Source: Phreatobacter oligotrophus (GTDB lineage: Bacteria > Pseudomonadota > Alphaproteobacteria > Rhizobiales > Phreatobacteraceae). Taken from it: a stretch of 41,895 nt of DNA. Below, piece after piece: positions 14,545 through 25,420 of the stretch. The stretch lies in the NCBI RefSeq assembly GCF_003046185.1, contig NZ_PZZL01000014.1:1-41895 (forward strand), written 5' to 3'. Position 1 is the stretch's first letter; each line of letters opens with the position of its first letter. Made by a program: the position numbers and the translations under genes. The notes under the pieces were generated by a model. That model made no database searches. It was not told where the DNA came from and was given only the letters and a program-made list of their open reading frames with translations.

Positions 14545-15684
14545 TCACCCCTCCTTCGCGAGCCCGTCCCAGAAGGCCTTGGCGCGGGCGAAGAAGCCGG
14601 CGGTCTCCGGCTGGGTGTCCTTGGAGCTCTCCTTCTCGAACTCCGCCAGCAGCTCCTTCTGCCGCTTGGTGAGGTTGCGCGGGGTCTCCACGTCCACCTG
14701 CACATAGAGGTCGCCGACCGCCTTGGAGCGCAGCACCGGCATGCCCTTGCCCGAGAGGCGGAAGCGCTTGCCGGACTGGGTGCCCTCGGGAACCTTCACC
14801 TGGGCGCGGCCGCCGTCGATGGTCGGTACCTCGAAGGTGCCGCCGAGCGAGGCGGTGACCATGGAGACCGGCGCGCGGCAATAGAGGTCCTGCCCGTCGC
14901 GCTGGAAGAAGGCATGCGGCTCGATGGAGAGGAAGATGTAGAGGTCGCCGGAGGGGCCGCCGCGGAAGCCGGCCTCGCCCTCGTTGGCGAGGCGGATGCG
15001 GGTGCCGTCCTCGACGCCGGCGGGGATGTTCACCGAGAGCACGCGCTCGCGGGTGATGCGGCCGGCGCCGGAACAGGCGGTGCAGGGGTCCTCGATCACC
15101 TGGCCGCGGCCCTGGCAGGTCGGGCAGGTGCGCTCGATGGAGAAGAACCCTTGCGAGGCGCGCACGCGGCCATGGCCGCCGCAGGTGCCGCAGGTCTTAG
15201 GCTTGGATCCGGGCTTGGCGCCGGTGCCGGAACAGGCCTCGCAGGACACCGTCGTGGGGATGCGGATCTGGGCGGACTTGCCGGCGAAGGCTTCCTCCAG
15301 CGTGATGTCCATGTTGTAGCGCAGGTCGGCGCCGCGCTCGCGCCCGCCGGAGGCGCCGCGGCGGCGGCCGCCGCCCATGCCGAACAGCTCCTCGAAGATG
15401 TCGGACATGGAGGAGGCGAAGTCGCCGCCGAAGCCGGGATGGCCGCCACCTCCGCCATTCTCGAAGGCCTGGTGGCCGAAACGGTCATAGGCGGCGCGCT
15501 TCTGGCCGTCGGACAGGACCTGGTAGGCCTCGTTCAGCTCCTTGAACTGGGCCTCGGCCTTCTCGTCGCCGGGATTGCGGTCGGGATGGCACTGCATCGC
15601 CTTCTTGCGGAAGGCCGATTTCAGGGCCGCCTCGTCGGCGTCCCGGGGGACACCGAGGATCTCGTAATAGTCGCGCTTGGACAT
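14545..15684 (-). CDS. dnaJ: Molecular chaperone DnaJ (Hsp40)
   Basis: The 379-aa co-chaperone delivers unfolded clients to DnaK and stimulates its ATPase. It has a J domain (1-70) with the essential HPD motif at residues 33-35 and a Gly/Phe-rich linker (about 75-110). The zinc-finger region has four CxxCxGxG repeats ([32 protein letters not shown]), and two C-terminal client-binding β domains follow. Length and order are those of a full type I DnaJ. It follows dnaK by 79 nt, with a strong hairpin between the two. Confidence 0.97.
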   Translation of the reverse strand: MSKRDYYEILGVPRDADEAALKSAFRKKAMQCHPDRNPGDEKAEAQFKELNEAYQVLSDGQKRAAYDRFGHQAFENGGGGGHPGFGGDFASSMSDIFEELFGMGGGRRRGASGGRERGADLRYNMDITLEEAFAGKSAQIRIPTTVSCEACSGTGAKPGSKPKTCGTCGGHGRVRASQGFFSIERTCPTCQGRGQVIEDPCTACSGAGRITRERVLSVNIPAGVEDGTRIRLANEGEAGFRGGPSGDLYIFLSIEPHAFFQRDGQDLYCRAPVSMVTASLGGTFEVPTIDGGRAQVKVPEGTQSGKRFRLSGKGMPVLRSKAVGDLYVQVDVETPRNLTKRQKELLAEFEKESSKDTQPETAGFFARAKAFWDGLAKEG

Positions 15685-15716
15685 CGACAGTCGCTCTCGC
15701 CCCTCGTCAAGCGAAG

Positions 15717-15740
15717 GCCCCCGGAACGATGTCCGGGGGC
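15717..15740 (-). promoter_or_regulatory. Perfect hairpin in the dnaK-dnaJ intergenic region
   Basis: GCCCCCGGA (15717-15725) and TCCGGGGGC (15732-15740) form a 9-bp stem with a 6-nt loop, 23 nt past the dnaK stop and 32 nt before dnaJ. No T run follows on the minus strand. It may therefore stabilise or process the dnaK-dnaJ message, or attenuate it, giving more DnaK than DnaJ, rather than terminate fully. Confidence 0.6.
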
Positions 15741-15763
15741 TCGATGGGTAGGCCGGTCAGGCC

Positions 15764-17659
<1,896 letters not shown>

Positions 17660-17839
17660 GGTCTACTCCTTCTCAAGCGGATCGGCCGGGCCCGAAGCAC
17701 CCGTGAGGCTCACGCGCCGGGACGAAGAGGGATTTTCGTTCCGGCCGCTCGCGCCGACCCCTTCGCCAAGCGGGGTTTGCAAGCTGGTGGTGACTGGCGA
17801 AAGCCGCGGCGCCATGCCGCTTTCCGCCGGTTGGGCCGG

Positions 17840-17868
17840 ATATAGGGGGGGCACCATGGCGCCGCAAG
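17840..17868 (-). promoter_or_regulatory. Candidate RpoH (sigma-32) promoter of dnaK
   Basis: On the minus strand, CTTGCGG (-35, CTTG at 17868-17865) is followed after about 13-14 nt by CCCCTATAT (-10 region, 17848-17840). This fits the alphaproteobacterial RpoH consensus CTTG...CCCCATnT well. It would give dnaK a leader of roughly 170-180 nt, which contains a small TTCGCCA/TGGCGAA hairpin (17762-17768 and 17795-17801). No CIRCE element is visible in this leader, arguing for RpoH rather than HrcA control. The rest of the 382-nt gap up to 18041 shows nothing further I can name. Confidence 0.5.
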
Positions 17869-18041
17869 CGTCCGCGTCACGTCGCCGTGAGGGAATCTTA
17901 TCCGTCTGGGGATACCGGCCGGGCGAAGGGCGGGTGCGTCCCGCGCGCAACATCACCGGGATGTCGTGCCGAACTTGTGACGCGCGTAATGACGGTGAGT
18001 CAGCCGCAGGTTATGTGTCGGCTCCGAACCGTGGATGATTC

Positions 18042-18926
18042 ATGCCCCGCCGCGCCGCACTCCTGCTGATTCTGACGCTCGCCGTCCTTGCCGGGCCGGC
18101 GCTGGCGCAGCTGCAGCTTCCCGGCGCCGTGGCGCCGACCCCGCAGGGGGGAGCGACCCATGGTGGCGCGGGCGCCCGCCCGACCGGTGAGCCTTCCGTG
18201 CCGCGCACGGTCTCGGGGCCGCCGCTGCGGCGCTGGGAAGAGGGCCTGCCGGGGCGCACATTGCGCTTCCTTGGCCAGCACGGCTCCATGGTGATCAACC
18301 GCACCGGCGCCGGTCCGCAGGCGGGCTACACGATCGCCGCGACCAATATTGTCGGGCGCCGCGGCAACGACATCCGCAACATGTGCACGCCGGACCTCAA
18401 TGGCGGCCGCCCGGTGACGCTGACGCCGGCGGGCCGCCCTGACGGCCTCGCGCGCTATCAGGCGGCCTTCCCTGGCTGCACCATCACCCTCGACCTGATG
18501 GCGGATGCCGCCTTCGTCTCGGCGCCGGGCGGGGTCTGCACCTTCGACGATTGCGTCTTCGACCCGTCGGGGCTCTGGGGGCCGAACGACCGCGAGATCC
18601 CGGCCGACCGCGAGATCGAGCGCGCCCGCGGCGTCGCCGAGCGCAAGCTGAACGATGCCCGCCGCATCCTCCAGCAGCGGCTGCGCAGCACGCCGGAGGG
18701 GCGGCAGTTCCTGCAGGAACAGGCGGCCTTCCCGGCCAACCGCGAGCGGCTCTGCCGCAACTACGGCACCTCCGACATCGGTCCGGGCTTCTGCGCGCTG
18801 AAGTTCACCGAGGCCCGCGCCGAGAAGCTCTCCGCCATGGTGGGCGGGCCGCCCTCCGATGCGCCGCCCCGTCCGGCCCGGCCGCGTCCCCCGCCGCAGA
18901 ACCCGGCGCCCGCCCCGCAACAATGA
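18042..18926 (+). CDS. Secreted hypothetical protein with LprI-like C-terminus
   Basis: A 294-aa exported protein. Signal peptide MPRRAALLLILTLAVLAG with cleavage after GPALA is clear, followed by a Gly/Pro-rich linker. A middle domain (about residues 60-185) has four cysteines in MCTPD, PGCTITL, GVCTFD and DDCVFD, suggesting disulfides. A helical segment then ends in AFPANRERLCRNYGTSDIG and GFCALKFTEARAEKLSAM, which loosely resembles the lysozyme-inhibitor LprI/DUF1311 pattern. The tail is proline-rich (PRPARPRPPPQNPAPAP). Its TGA overlaps the ATG of the AlkB gene, so the two are coupled although no shared function is evident. Function unknown. Confidence 0.8.
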   Translation: MPRRAALLLILTLAVLAGPALAQLQLPGAVAPTPQGGATHGGAGARPTGEPSVPRTVSGPPLRRWEEGLPGRTLRFLGQHGSMVINRTGAGPQAGYTIAATNIVGRRGNDIRNMCTPDLNGGRPVTLTPAGRPDGLARYQAAFPGCTITLDLMADAAFVSAPGGVCTFDDCVFDPSGLWGPNDREIPADREIERARGVAERKLNDARRILQQRLRSTPEGRQFLQEQAAFPANRERLCRNYGTSDIGPGFCALKFTEARAEKLSAMVGGPPSDAPPRPARPRPPPQNPAPAPQQ

Positions 18927-19546
18927 CCGCGGTTCCGGTCGTCCCGGGCTGCACCTGGTATCCGGGTTATTGCGACGCGGAGGCCCAGCGCCGCCTGGTC
19001 GAGACGCTGCGGGATCTCCTGCGCATCGCGCCGCTGTTCCAGCCGGTCATGCCGCGCACGGGCCAGCCCTTTTCCGTCAAGATGACCAATCTTGGATCGC
19101 TCGGCTGGGTGTCCGACCGGGACGGCTATCGCTACCAGCCGCTGCATCCGGTGACGTCGGCGCCCTGGCCGACGATCCCGACGGAGATCCTTGCGATCTG
19201 GGAGGCGGTGTCGGGCTATCCGCATCCGCCCGAGGCCTGCCTCGTGAACTGGTACGGCCCCGGCGCCCGCATGGGCCTGCACCAGGACCGGGACGAGGAG
19301 GATTTCGACGCGCCAGTCGTGTCGCTGTCGCTCGGCGAGACCGGTCTGTTCCGCATTGGCGGCACGGTGAAGGGCGGCAAGACCGTGCCGGTGAAGCTCG
19401 CCTCGGGGGATGTGCTGGTCTTCGGCGGCGCAGCGCGGCTCGCCTATCACGGCGTCGACCGGCTCATCCCCGGCACCAGCGGCCTGCTGAAGGATGGCGG
19501 GCGCATCAACCTGACGCTGCGCCGGGTCACGCGGCCGGGGCCGTGA
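18923..19546 (+). CDS. alkB: AlkB-type alkylated DNA repair dioxygenase
   Basis: The 207-aa Fe(II)/2-oxoglutarate dioxygenase removes methyl groups from 1-methyladenine and 3-methylcytosine in DNA or RNA. Iron ligands are His120 and Asp122 in GLHQDRDE and His176 in AYHGVDR; the 2-oxoglutarate-binding arginines are in RINLTLRR (Arg194, Arg200). LVNWYGPGARMGLHQD is the family's hallmark stretch, and 200-215 residues is the usual length for E. coli-type AlkB. ATGA overlap with the preceding gene; a strong hairpin follows the stop. No ada gene is nearby. Confidence 0.93.
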   Translation: MTAVPVVPGCTWYPGYCDAEAQRRLVETLRDLLRIAPLFQPVMPRTGQPFSVKMTNLGSLGWVSDRDGYRYQPLHPVTSAPWPTIPTEILAIWEAVSGYPHPPEACLVNWYGPGARMGLHQDRDEEDFDAPVVSLSLGETGLFRIGGTVKGGKTVPVKLASGDVLVFGGAARLAYHGVDRLIPGTSGLLKDGGRINLTLRRVTRPGP

Positions 19547-19550
19547 AGAT

Positions 19551-19572
19551 CCCGGGGTGCGGGCACCCCGGG
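19551..19572. terminator. Bidirectional terminator-like hairpin
   Basis: CCCGGGGTGC (19551-19560) and GCACCCCGGG (19563-19572) form perfect 10-bp arms just after alkB and before the convergent VOC gene end. There is no T tract, but the position between convergent genes supports termination for both. Confidence 0.65.
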
Positions 19573-19589
19573 ACCACGTCTCTCGAGGA

Positions 19590-19970
19590 TCAGCTCGCGG
19601 GAGCGGAAACCGGCTTCATCAGGCCGAGCACGGCGCCGGCCGGATCCTCGACCACGGCGATGCGGCCGACATTGGGGATGTCCATGGGCGGCTGGAGCAC
19701 CTGGCCGCCGCCGGCGGTCGTTGCCGAGACGGCGCGATCGAGGTCGTCGACCTGCACATAGGACAGCCAGCCGGGCTGGCTCTCGGTGTCCTGCGGGTCC
19801 ATCGGCATGATGCCGGCGGTCGGCGTGCCATCGGGCGCGCGGGCAATCCAGTACTCGCCATCCGGCATGGGGAAGGGCTCGAACGTCCAGCCCAGGGTCT
19901 GGCCGTAGAAGGCCTTGGCCTTGGCGATGTCGTTCGTCATCAGTTCGTTCCAGTTGAACCGGCCGCTCAT
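19590..19970 (-). CDS. VOC-superfamily (glyoxalase-like) protein
   Basis: A 126-aa protein with two βαβββ modules of the vicinal-oxygen-chelate fold. It starts GRFNWNELMTNDIAKAKAFY and has EYWIARAPDGTPTAGIM, WLSYVQVDDLDRAVS and a final VVEDPAGAVLGLMKP. This matches the subgroup of small VOC proteins annotated as glyoxalase/bleomycin-resistance-like, whose substrates are mostly unknown. GGGAGGAG before the ATG at 19970 fixes the start; the frame remains open upstream, but without family similarity. Confidence 0.88.
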   Translation of the reverse strand: MSGRFNWNELMTNDIAKAKAFYGQTLGWTFEPFPMPDGEYWIARAPDGTPTAGIMPMDPQDTESQPGWLSYVQVDDLDRAVSATTAGGGQVLQPPMDIPNVGRIAVVEDPAGAVLGLMKPVSAPAS

Positions 19971-20085
19971 GCGGGTCTCCTCCCATGGATGCGCGCGGGA
20001 GGACGACCTCCTCCCGCCAAGTCGCGAGAGGATCATGGTCGGATGGCAGCCCGGCGACAATGAGGCGGCGCCGGTCATCCAGCGT

Positions 20086-21183
20086 TCAGGTGATGAGCCG
20101 GGAGAGGACCTTGGCCGTGTAGTCCACCATGGGGACGATGCGGGCATAGTTCAGCCGCGTCGGGCCGATGACGCCGAGGACGCCGACGATGCGGCTCTGG
20201 CCGTCGCGATAGGGCGCGACCACCATGGACGAGCCGGACAGCGAAAAGAGCTGGTTCTCGGAGCCGATGAAGATGCGCACGCCATCGGCGGTCTCGGCGC
20301 GGCCGAGCAGGTCGACGAGATCGCGCTTCGATTCGAGGTCGTCGAAGAGCAGGCGGATGCGCTCGAGATCCTCCATGGCCCTGAGGTCGCCGAGGAGGTT
20401 CGCCTGGCCGCGGACGATGAGCTTGCGCTCGGTCGGGTCGCCGCCGGACCAGGAGGCAAGCCCGGCCTCCACCAGCTTCTGCGTCAGCCCGTCCAGCTCC
20501 TGCCGCGACTGGTCGAGGCTCGACTGCAGCTCGCTGCGGGCATCGGCCAGCGTCCGGCCGCGGATATGGGCGTTGAGGAAGTTCGACGCCTCGATCAGCG
20601 CCGAGGGCGGCAGCCCCGCGGGGATCGGCACGATGCGGTTCTCGACCTGCCCGTCCTCGGAGACCAGCACGACCAGGGCGCGCTCCGGCTCGATGCGGAC
20701 GAATTCGATGTGCTTTAGCCGGACATTGCTCTTCGAGGCGAGCACCACGCCGGCGCCGCGCGACAGGCCCGAAAGCAACTGCGTCGCATCGGCCAGCACC
20801 GTCTCAAAGGACTGCTGGCGCGCTGACGCCGCCACCTGCGCCTCGATGGCCTGGCGCTCTTCCTGCGCGAGGTCGCCGAACTGCATCAGCGCGTCGACGA
20901 AGAAGCGCAGGCCCCGTTCGGTCGGCATGCGGCCGGCGGAGGTGTGCGGCGCATAGATGAGGCCCGCCTCCTCGAGGTCCTGCATCACGTTGCGGACCGA
21001 GGCCGGCGACAGCGTCATCGGGATGATCTTGGAGATGTTGCGCGAGCCGACCGGCTCGCCGGTGGCCAGATAGCTCTCGACGATCTGGCGGAAAATCTCG
21101 CGCGAGCGCTCGTCGAGCCGGGCGAGCGCCGATGGGGCACCGGCGGTCGGGTCGGGATTCTGGCGCGGGAACTCGGCTGACAC
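20086..21183 (-). CDS. hrcA: Heat-inducible transcription repressor HrcA
   Basis: The 365-aa repressor binds CIRCE operators of groESL and related heat-shock genes. An N-terminal winged helix (about residues 20-95) includes [14 protein letters not shown] and [17 protein letters not shown], followed by the conserved [18 protein letters not shown]. The central and C-terminal domains carry [12 protein letters not shown] and the terminal [20 protein letters not shown] with [17 protein letters not shown]. It is divergent from rph, the standard arrangement in alphaproteobacteria; grpE, which often adjoins it, is absent here and replaced by the VOC gene. I see no CIRCE motif in the 147-nt hrcA-rph gap. 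Confidence 0.97.
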   Translation of the reverse strand: MSAEFPRQNPDPTAGAPSALARLDERSREIFRQIVESYLATGEPVGSRNISKIIPMTLSPASVRNVMQDLEEAGLIYAPHTSAGRMPTERGLRFFVDALMQFGDLAQEERQAIEAQVAASARQQSFETVLADATQLLSGLSRGAGVVLASKSNVRLKHIEFVRIEPERALVVLVSEDGQVENRIVPIPAGLPPSALIEASNFLNAHIRGRTLADARSELQSSLDQSRQELDGLTQKLVEAGLASWSGGDPTERKLIVRGQANLLGDLRAMEDLERIRLLFDDLESKRDLVDLLGRAETADGVRIFIGSENQLFSLSGSSMVVAPYRDGQSRIVGVLGVIGPTRLNYARIVPMVDYTAKVLSRLIT

Positions 21184-21330
21184 GGGGCAAACCTCCAGTG
21201 CCGAATTTGGGCCTGCGTCGCCCGCCGATCAAGCGTTCTGTTGGACGGCGCCCGATGGAGCGTCCTTGCCGCCCCGACCGTTCGGCCCTATGACCGCCCG
21301 ACCCGGCCCCCTCTCCCCAGGATCACGCCC

Positions 21331-22044
21331 ATGCGTCCCTCCAAACGCGCCCCCGATGCGCTGCGCCCCGTCTCGCTGGAGCGCGCCGTCGCCCGCTATG
21401 CGGAGGGCTCCTGCTTCGTGAAGTTCGGCAACACCCATGTGCTCTGCACGGCGTCGCTGGAAGAAAAGCCGCCGCCGTGGCTGCGCGGCCAGGGCCGCGG
21501 CTGGGTGACGGCGGAATATTCCATGCTGCCGCGGGCGACGCTGGAGCGCACCCGCCGTGAATCGACCTCCGGCAAGCCCTCGGGGCGCACCCAGGAGATC
21601 CAGCGCCTCATCGGCCGGTCGCTGCGCACCATCGTCGACCTGCAGGCGCTCGGCGAGCGGCAGATCACCATCGATTGCGACGTGATCCAGGCCGATGGCG
21701 GCACCCGCACGGCCGCGATCACCGGTGCCTGGGTGGCGCTGCATGACTGCATCGCCTGGATGACCGCCCGGTCCATGCTGAAGGTGAACCCGATCCGCGA
21801 CCATGTCGCGGCGGTGTCCTGCGGCATCTACCAGGGCACGCCAGTCCTCGACCTCGATTATGCCGAGGATTCGGAAGCCGACACCGACGCCAATTTCGTC
21901 ATGACCGGCGGCGGCGGCATCGTCGAGATCCAGGGCACGGCCGAGAAGACCCCCTTCAGCCAGGAGGAGCTTCTCAGCCTGCTGGATCTCGCCCGTGGCG
22001 GCTGCGCCCGCCTCGTCGACCTGCAGAAGACGGCGGTCGCCTGA
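21331..22044 (+). CDS. rph: Ribonuclease PH
   Basis: The 237-aa phosphorolytic 3'-5' exoribonuclease trims tRNA 3' ends. The N-terminus [20 protein letters not shown] is characteristic; other conserved parts are [67 protein letters not shown] and the acidic catalytic stretch [17 protein letters not shown]. The frame is open back to 21241 but family alignment starts at 21331. Downstream, the gene abuts the convergent small membrane protein gene with no spacer. Confidence 0.97.
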   Translation: MRPSKRAPDALRPVSLERAVARYAEGSCFVKFGNTHVLCTASLEEKPPPWLRGQGRGWVTAEYSMLPRATLERTRRESTSGKPSGRTQEIQRLIGRSLRTIVDLQALGERQITIDCDVIQADGGTRTAAITGAWVALHDCIAWMTARSMLKVNPIRDHVAAVSCGIYQGTPVLDLDYAEDSEADTDANFVMTGGGGIVEIQGTAEKTPFSQEELLSLLDLARGGCARLVDLQKTAVA

Positions 22045-22338
22045 TCAGGCGATGCCGAGCTTCGAGCGGGCGAGGGCGTTCAGCGCCTCGCCATCGGCGA
22101 AGACATAGCCACCCTCGACCAGGCGCGTCGTGTACTGCTTGTTGTACATGAAGGCCCAGATGATGTTGCTGATGCCGAGGGTGAAGAAGCTCAGCACCAT
22201 GGTGACGAGGCCGATGACGATGTCGCCGCGGAACAGGGCGGGAAAGCCGCCGAAGAAGAGCGTGGTCCAGGAAAAGCCCACCAGGCCCTTCTTCACCAGG
22301 CCGGTCTGAGGGTGCCTCATCATTACGGTCGTTGCCAC
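22045..22338 (-). CDS. Small membrane protein, HrgC-like
   Basis: A 97-aa protein with a short conserved opening [20 protein letters not shown] and two hydrophobic helices ([17 protein letters not shown] and [20 protein letters not shown]). It ends in a short soluble tail. The pattern [19 protein letters not shown] is typical of a widespread small membrane family sometimes named HrgC, function unknown. I place the start at a GTG (22338) with AAGGGG seven nt upstream; ATG codons at 22323 and 22320 are alternatives. It shares a 104-nt divergent control region, with a perfect palindrome, with rdgB. Confidence 0.75.
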   Translation of the reverse strand: MATTVMMRHPQTGLVKKGLVGFSWTTLFFGGFPALFRGDIVIGLVTMVLSFFTLGISNIIWAFMYNKQYTTRLVEGGYVFADGEALNALARSKLGIA

Positions 22339-22360
22339 GGATAAACCCCTTGAATGCACG

Positions 22361-22382
22361 TGCGGAATCGGATGATTCCGCA
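22361..22382. promoter_or_regulatory. Perfect palindrome between divergent genes, possible operator
   Basis: TGCGGAATC (22361-22369) and GATTCCGCA (22374-22382) form 9-bp inverted arms with a 4-nt spacer, centred in the gap between the small membrane protein gene and rdgB. The size and symmetry fit a dimeric repressor site; a hairpin in either leader is the alternative. Confidence 0.5.
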
Positions 22383-22442
22383 GCGGCACCTGATCAGACG
22401 GTAAGCGACATGTCACGTAAAATGGCGGTATTGGAGGCTGGT

Positions 22443-23054
22443 ATGCGCCTGGTCGTCGCCACCCACAATGCCGGCAAGCTCGCCGAATTCCGCGACCTGC
22501 TCGGGCCCCATGGCGTCGAGCTCGTCTCGGCCGGCGAACTGGGGCTGCCCGAGCCCGACGAGACCGGCACGCTCTACGCCGAGAACGCGCTGATCAAGGC
22601 GCGGGCGGCGACGGATGCGACGGGTCTTCCCGCCATCGCCGACGATTCCGGTCTCGCCATCGATGCGCTGGATGGCGCGCCCGGCCTCTTCACCGCCGAC
22701 TGGGCCGGCAAGCCGCGCGACTTCGCCGCCGCCATGGCGCGGGTGGACCGCGAGCTCACCCTGCGCGGCGTGACGACGGCCGGGGCGCGGGCGCATTTCA
22801 TCTCCGCGCTGGCCCTGACCTTCCCCGATGGCTCCGAGCGCATCTTCGAGGGCCGCGTCTTCGGGACGCTCGCCTGGCCGCCGCGGGGGCCGAAGGGCTT
22901 CGGCTATGACCCGATGTTCCAGCCGGACGGCCATGCCCTGACCTTCGGCGAGATGACGGCCGAGGAGAAGCACGGCCTGCCGCCGAAGGGCGCCGGCCTG
23001 TCGCACCGGGCGCGGGCCTTCATCGCGCTGGAGAAGGCGGTGTTCGGCGGGTGA
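22443..23054 (+). CDS. rdgB: RdgB/HAM1 family XTP/dITP pyrophosphatase
   Basis: The 203-aa enzyme hydrolyses dITP, XTP and related deaminated purine triphosphates to monophosphates, keeping them out of DNA. Signature parts are [16 protein letters not shown] at the N-terminus, [17 protein letters not shown], the catalytic [34 protein letters not shown] and SHRARAF. GGAGG five nt before the ATG at 22443 supports this start over an in-frame ATG at 22410. The rph-rdgB proximity is usual in the group, here with the small membrane protein gene inserted between on the other strand; hemW, often next, is missing. Confidence 0.96.
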   Translation: MRLVVATHNAGKLAEFRDLLGPHGVELVSAGELGLPEPDETGTLYAENALIKARAATDATGLPAIADDSGLAIDALDGAPGLFTADWAGKPRDFAAAMARVDRELTLRGVTTAGARAHFISALALTFPDGSERIFEGRVFGTLAWPPRGPKGFGYDPMFQPDGHALTFGEMTAEEKHGLPPKGAGLSHRARAFIALEKAVFGG

Positions 23055-23093
23055 GGAGCTTGGATTGAGCTCTTCCCTTTGAGCCGCCTCTGC

Positions 23094-23187
23094 CCGTCAT
23101 GCCCGGGTTTATCCCGGGCATCCACGAATTCCTTCCATTCGGCGGTGTTCACGTCGTCGATGCCCGGCACAAGGCCGGGCATGACGG
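23094..23187. repeat. Intergenic palindromic repeat
   Basis: The ends CCGTCATGCCCGG (from 23094) and CCGGGCATGACGG (to 23187) are inverted copies. Each half also holds a local hairpin (GCCCGGGTTTATCCCGGGC, and GCCCGGCACAAGGCCGGGC). This is a widespread intergenic repeat type in Rhizobiales chromosomes. It lies in the rdgB-thiC gap, upstream of the riboswitch. Confidence 0.8.
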
Positions 23188-23281
23188 CGAGGACAGTGCA
23201 CTCCAGCCGTTTCGGCGCGCATCCCCCCTCCCTCAGCCATTCGCTTGACTTCGCCGGCGAAGGGTCCAGATTGGGCCCCGT

Positions 23282-25397
<2,116 letters not shown>

Positions 25398-25420
25398 CGT
25401 AGCACGTTTTGGCGCACCAG

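Noticed and set aside
21184-21330. CIRCE operator upstream of hrcA or rph
   Set aside because: I looked for TTAGCACTC-N9-GAGTGCTAA here and before dnaK and saw no match on either strand.
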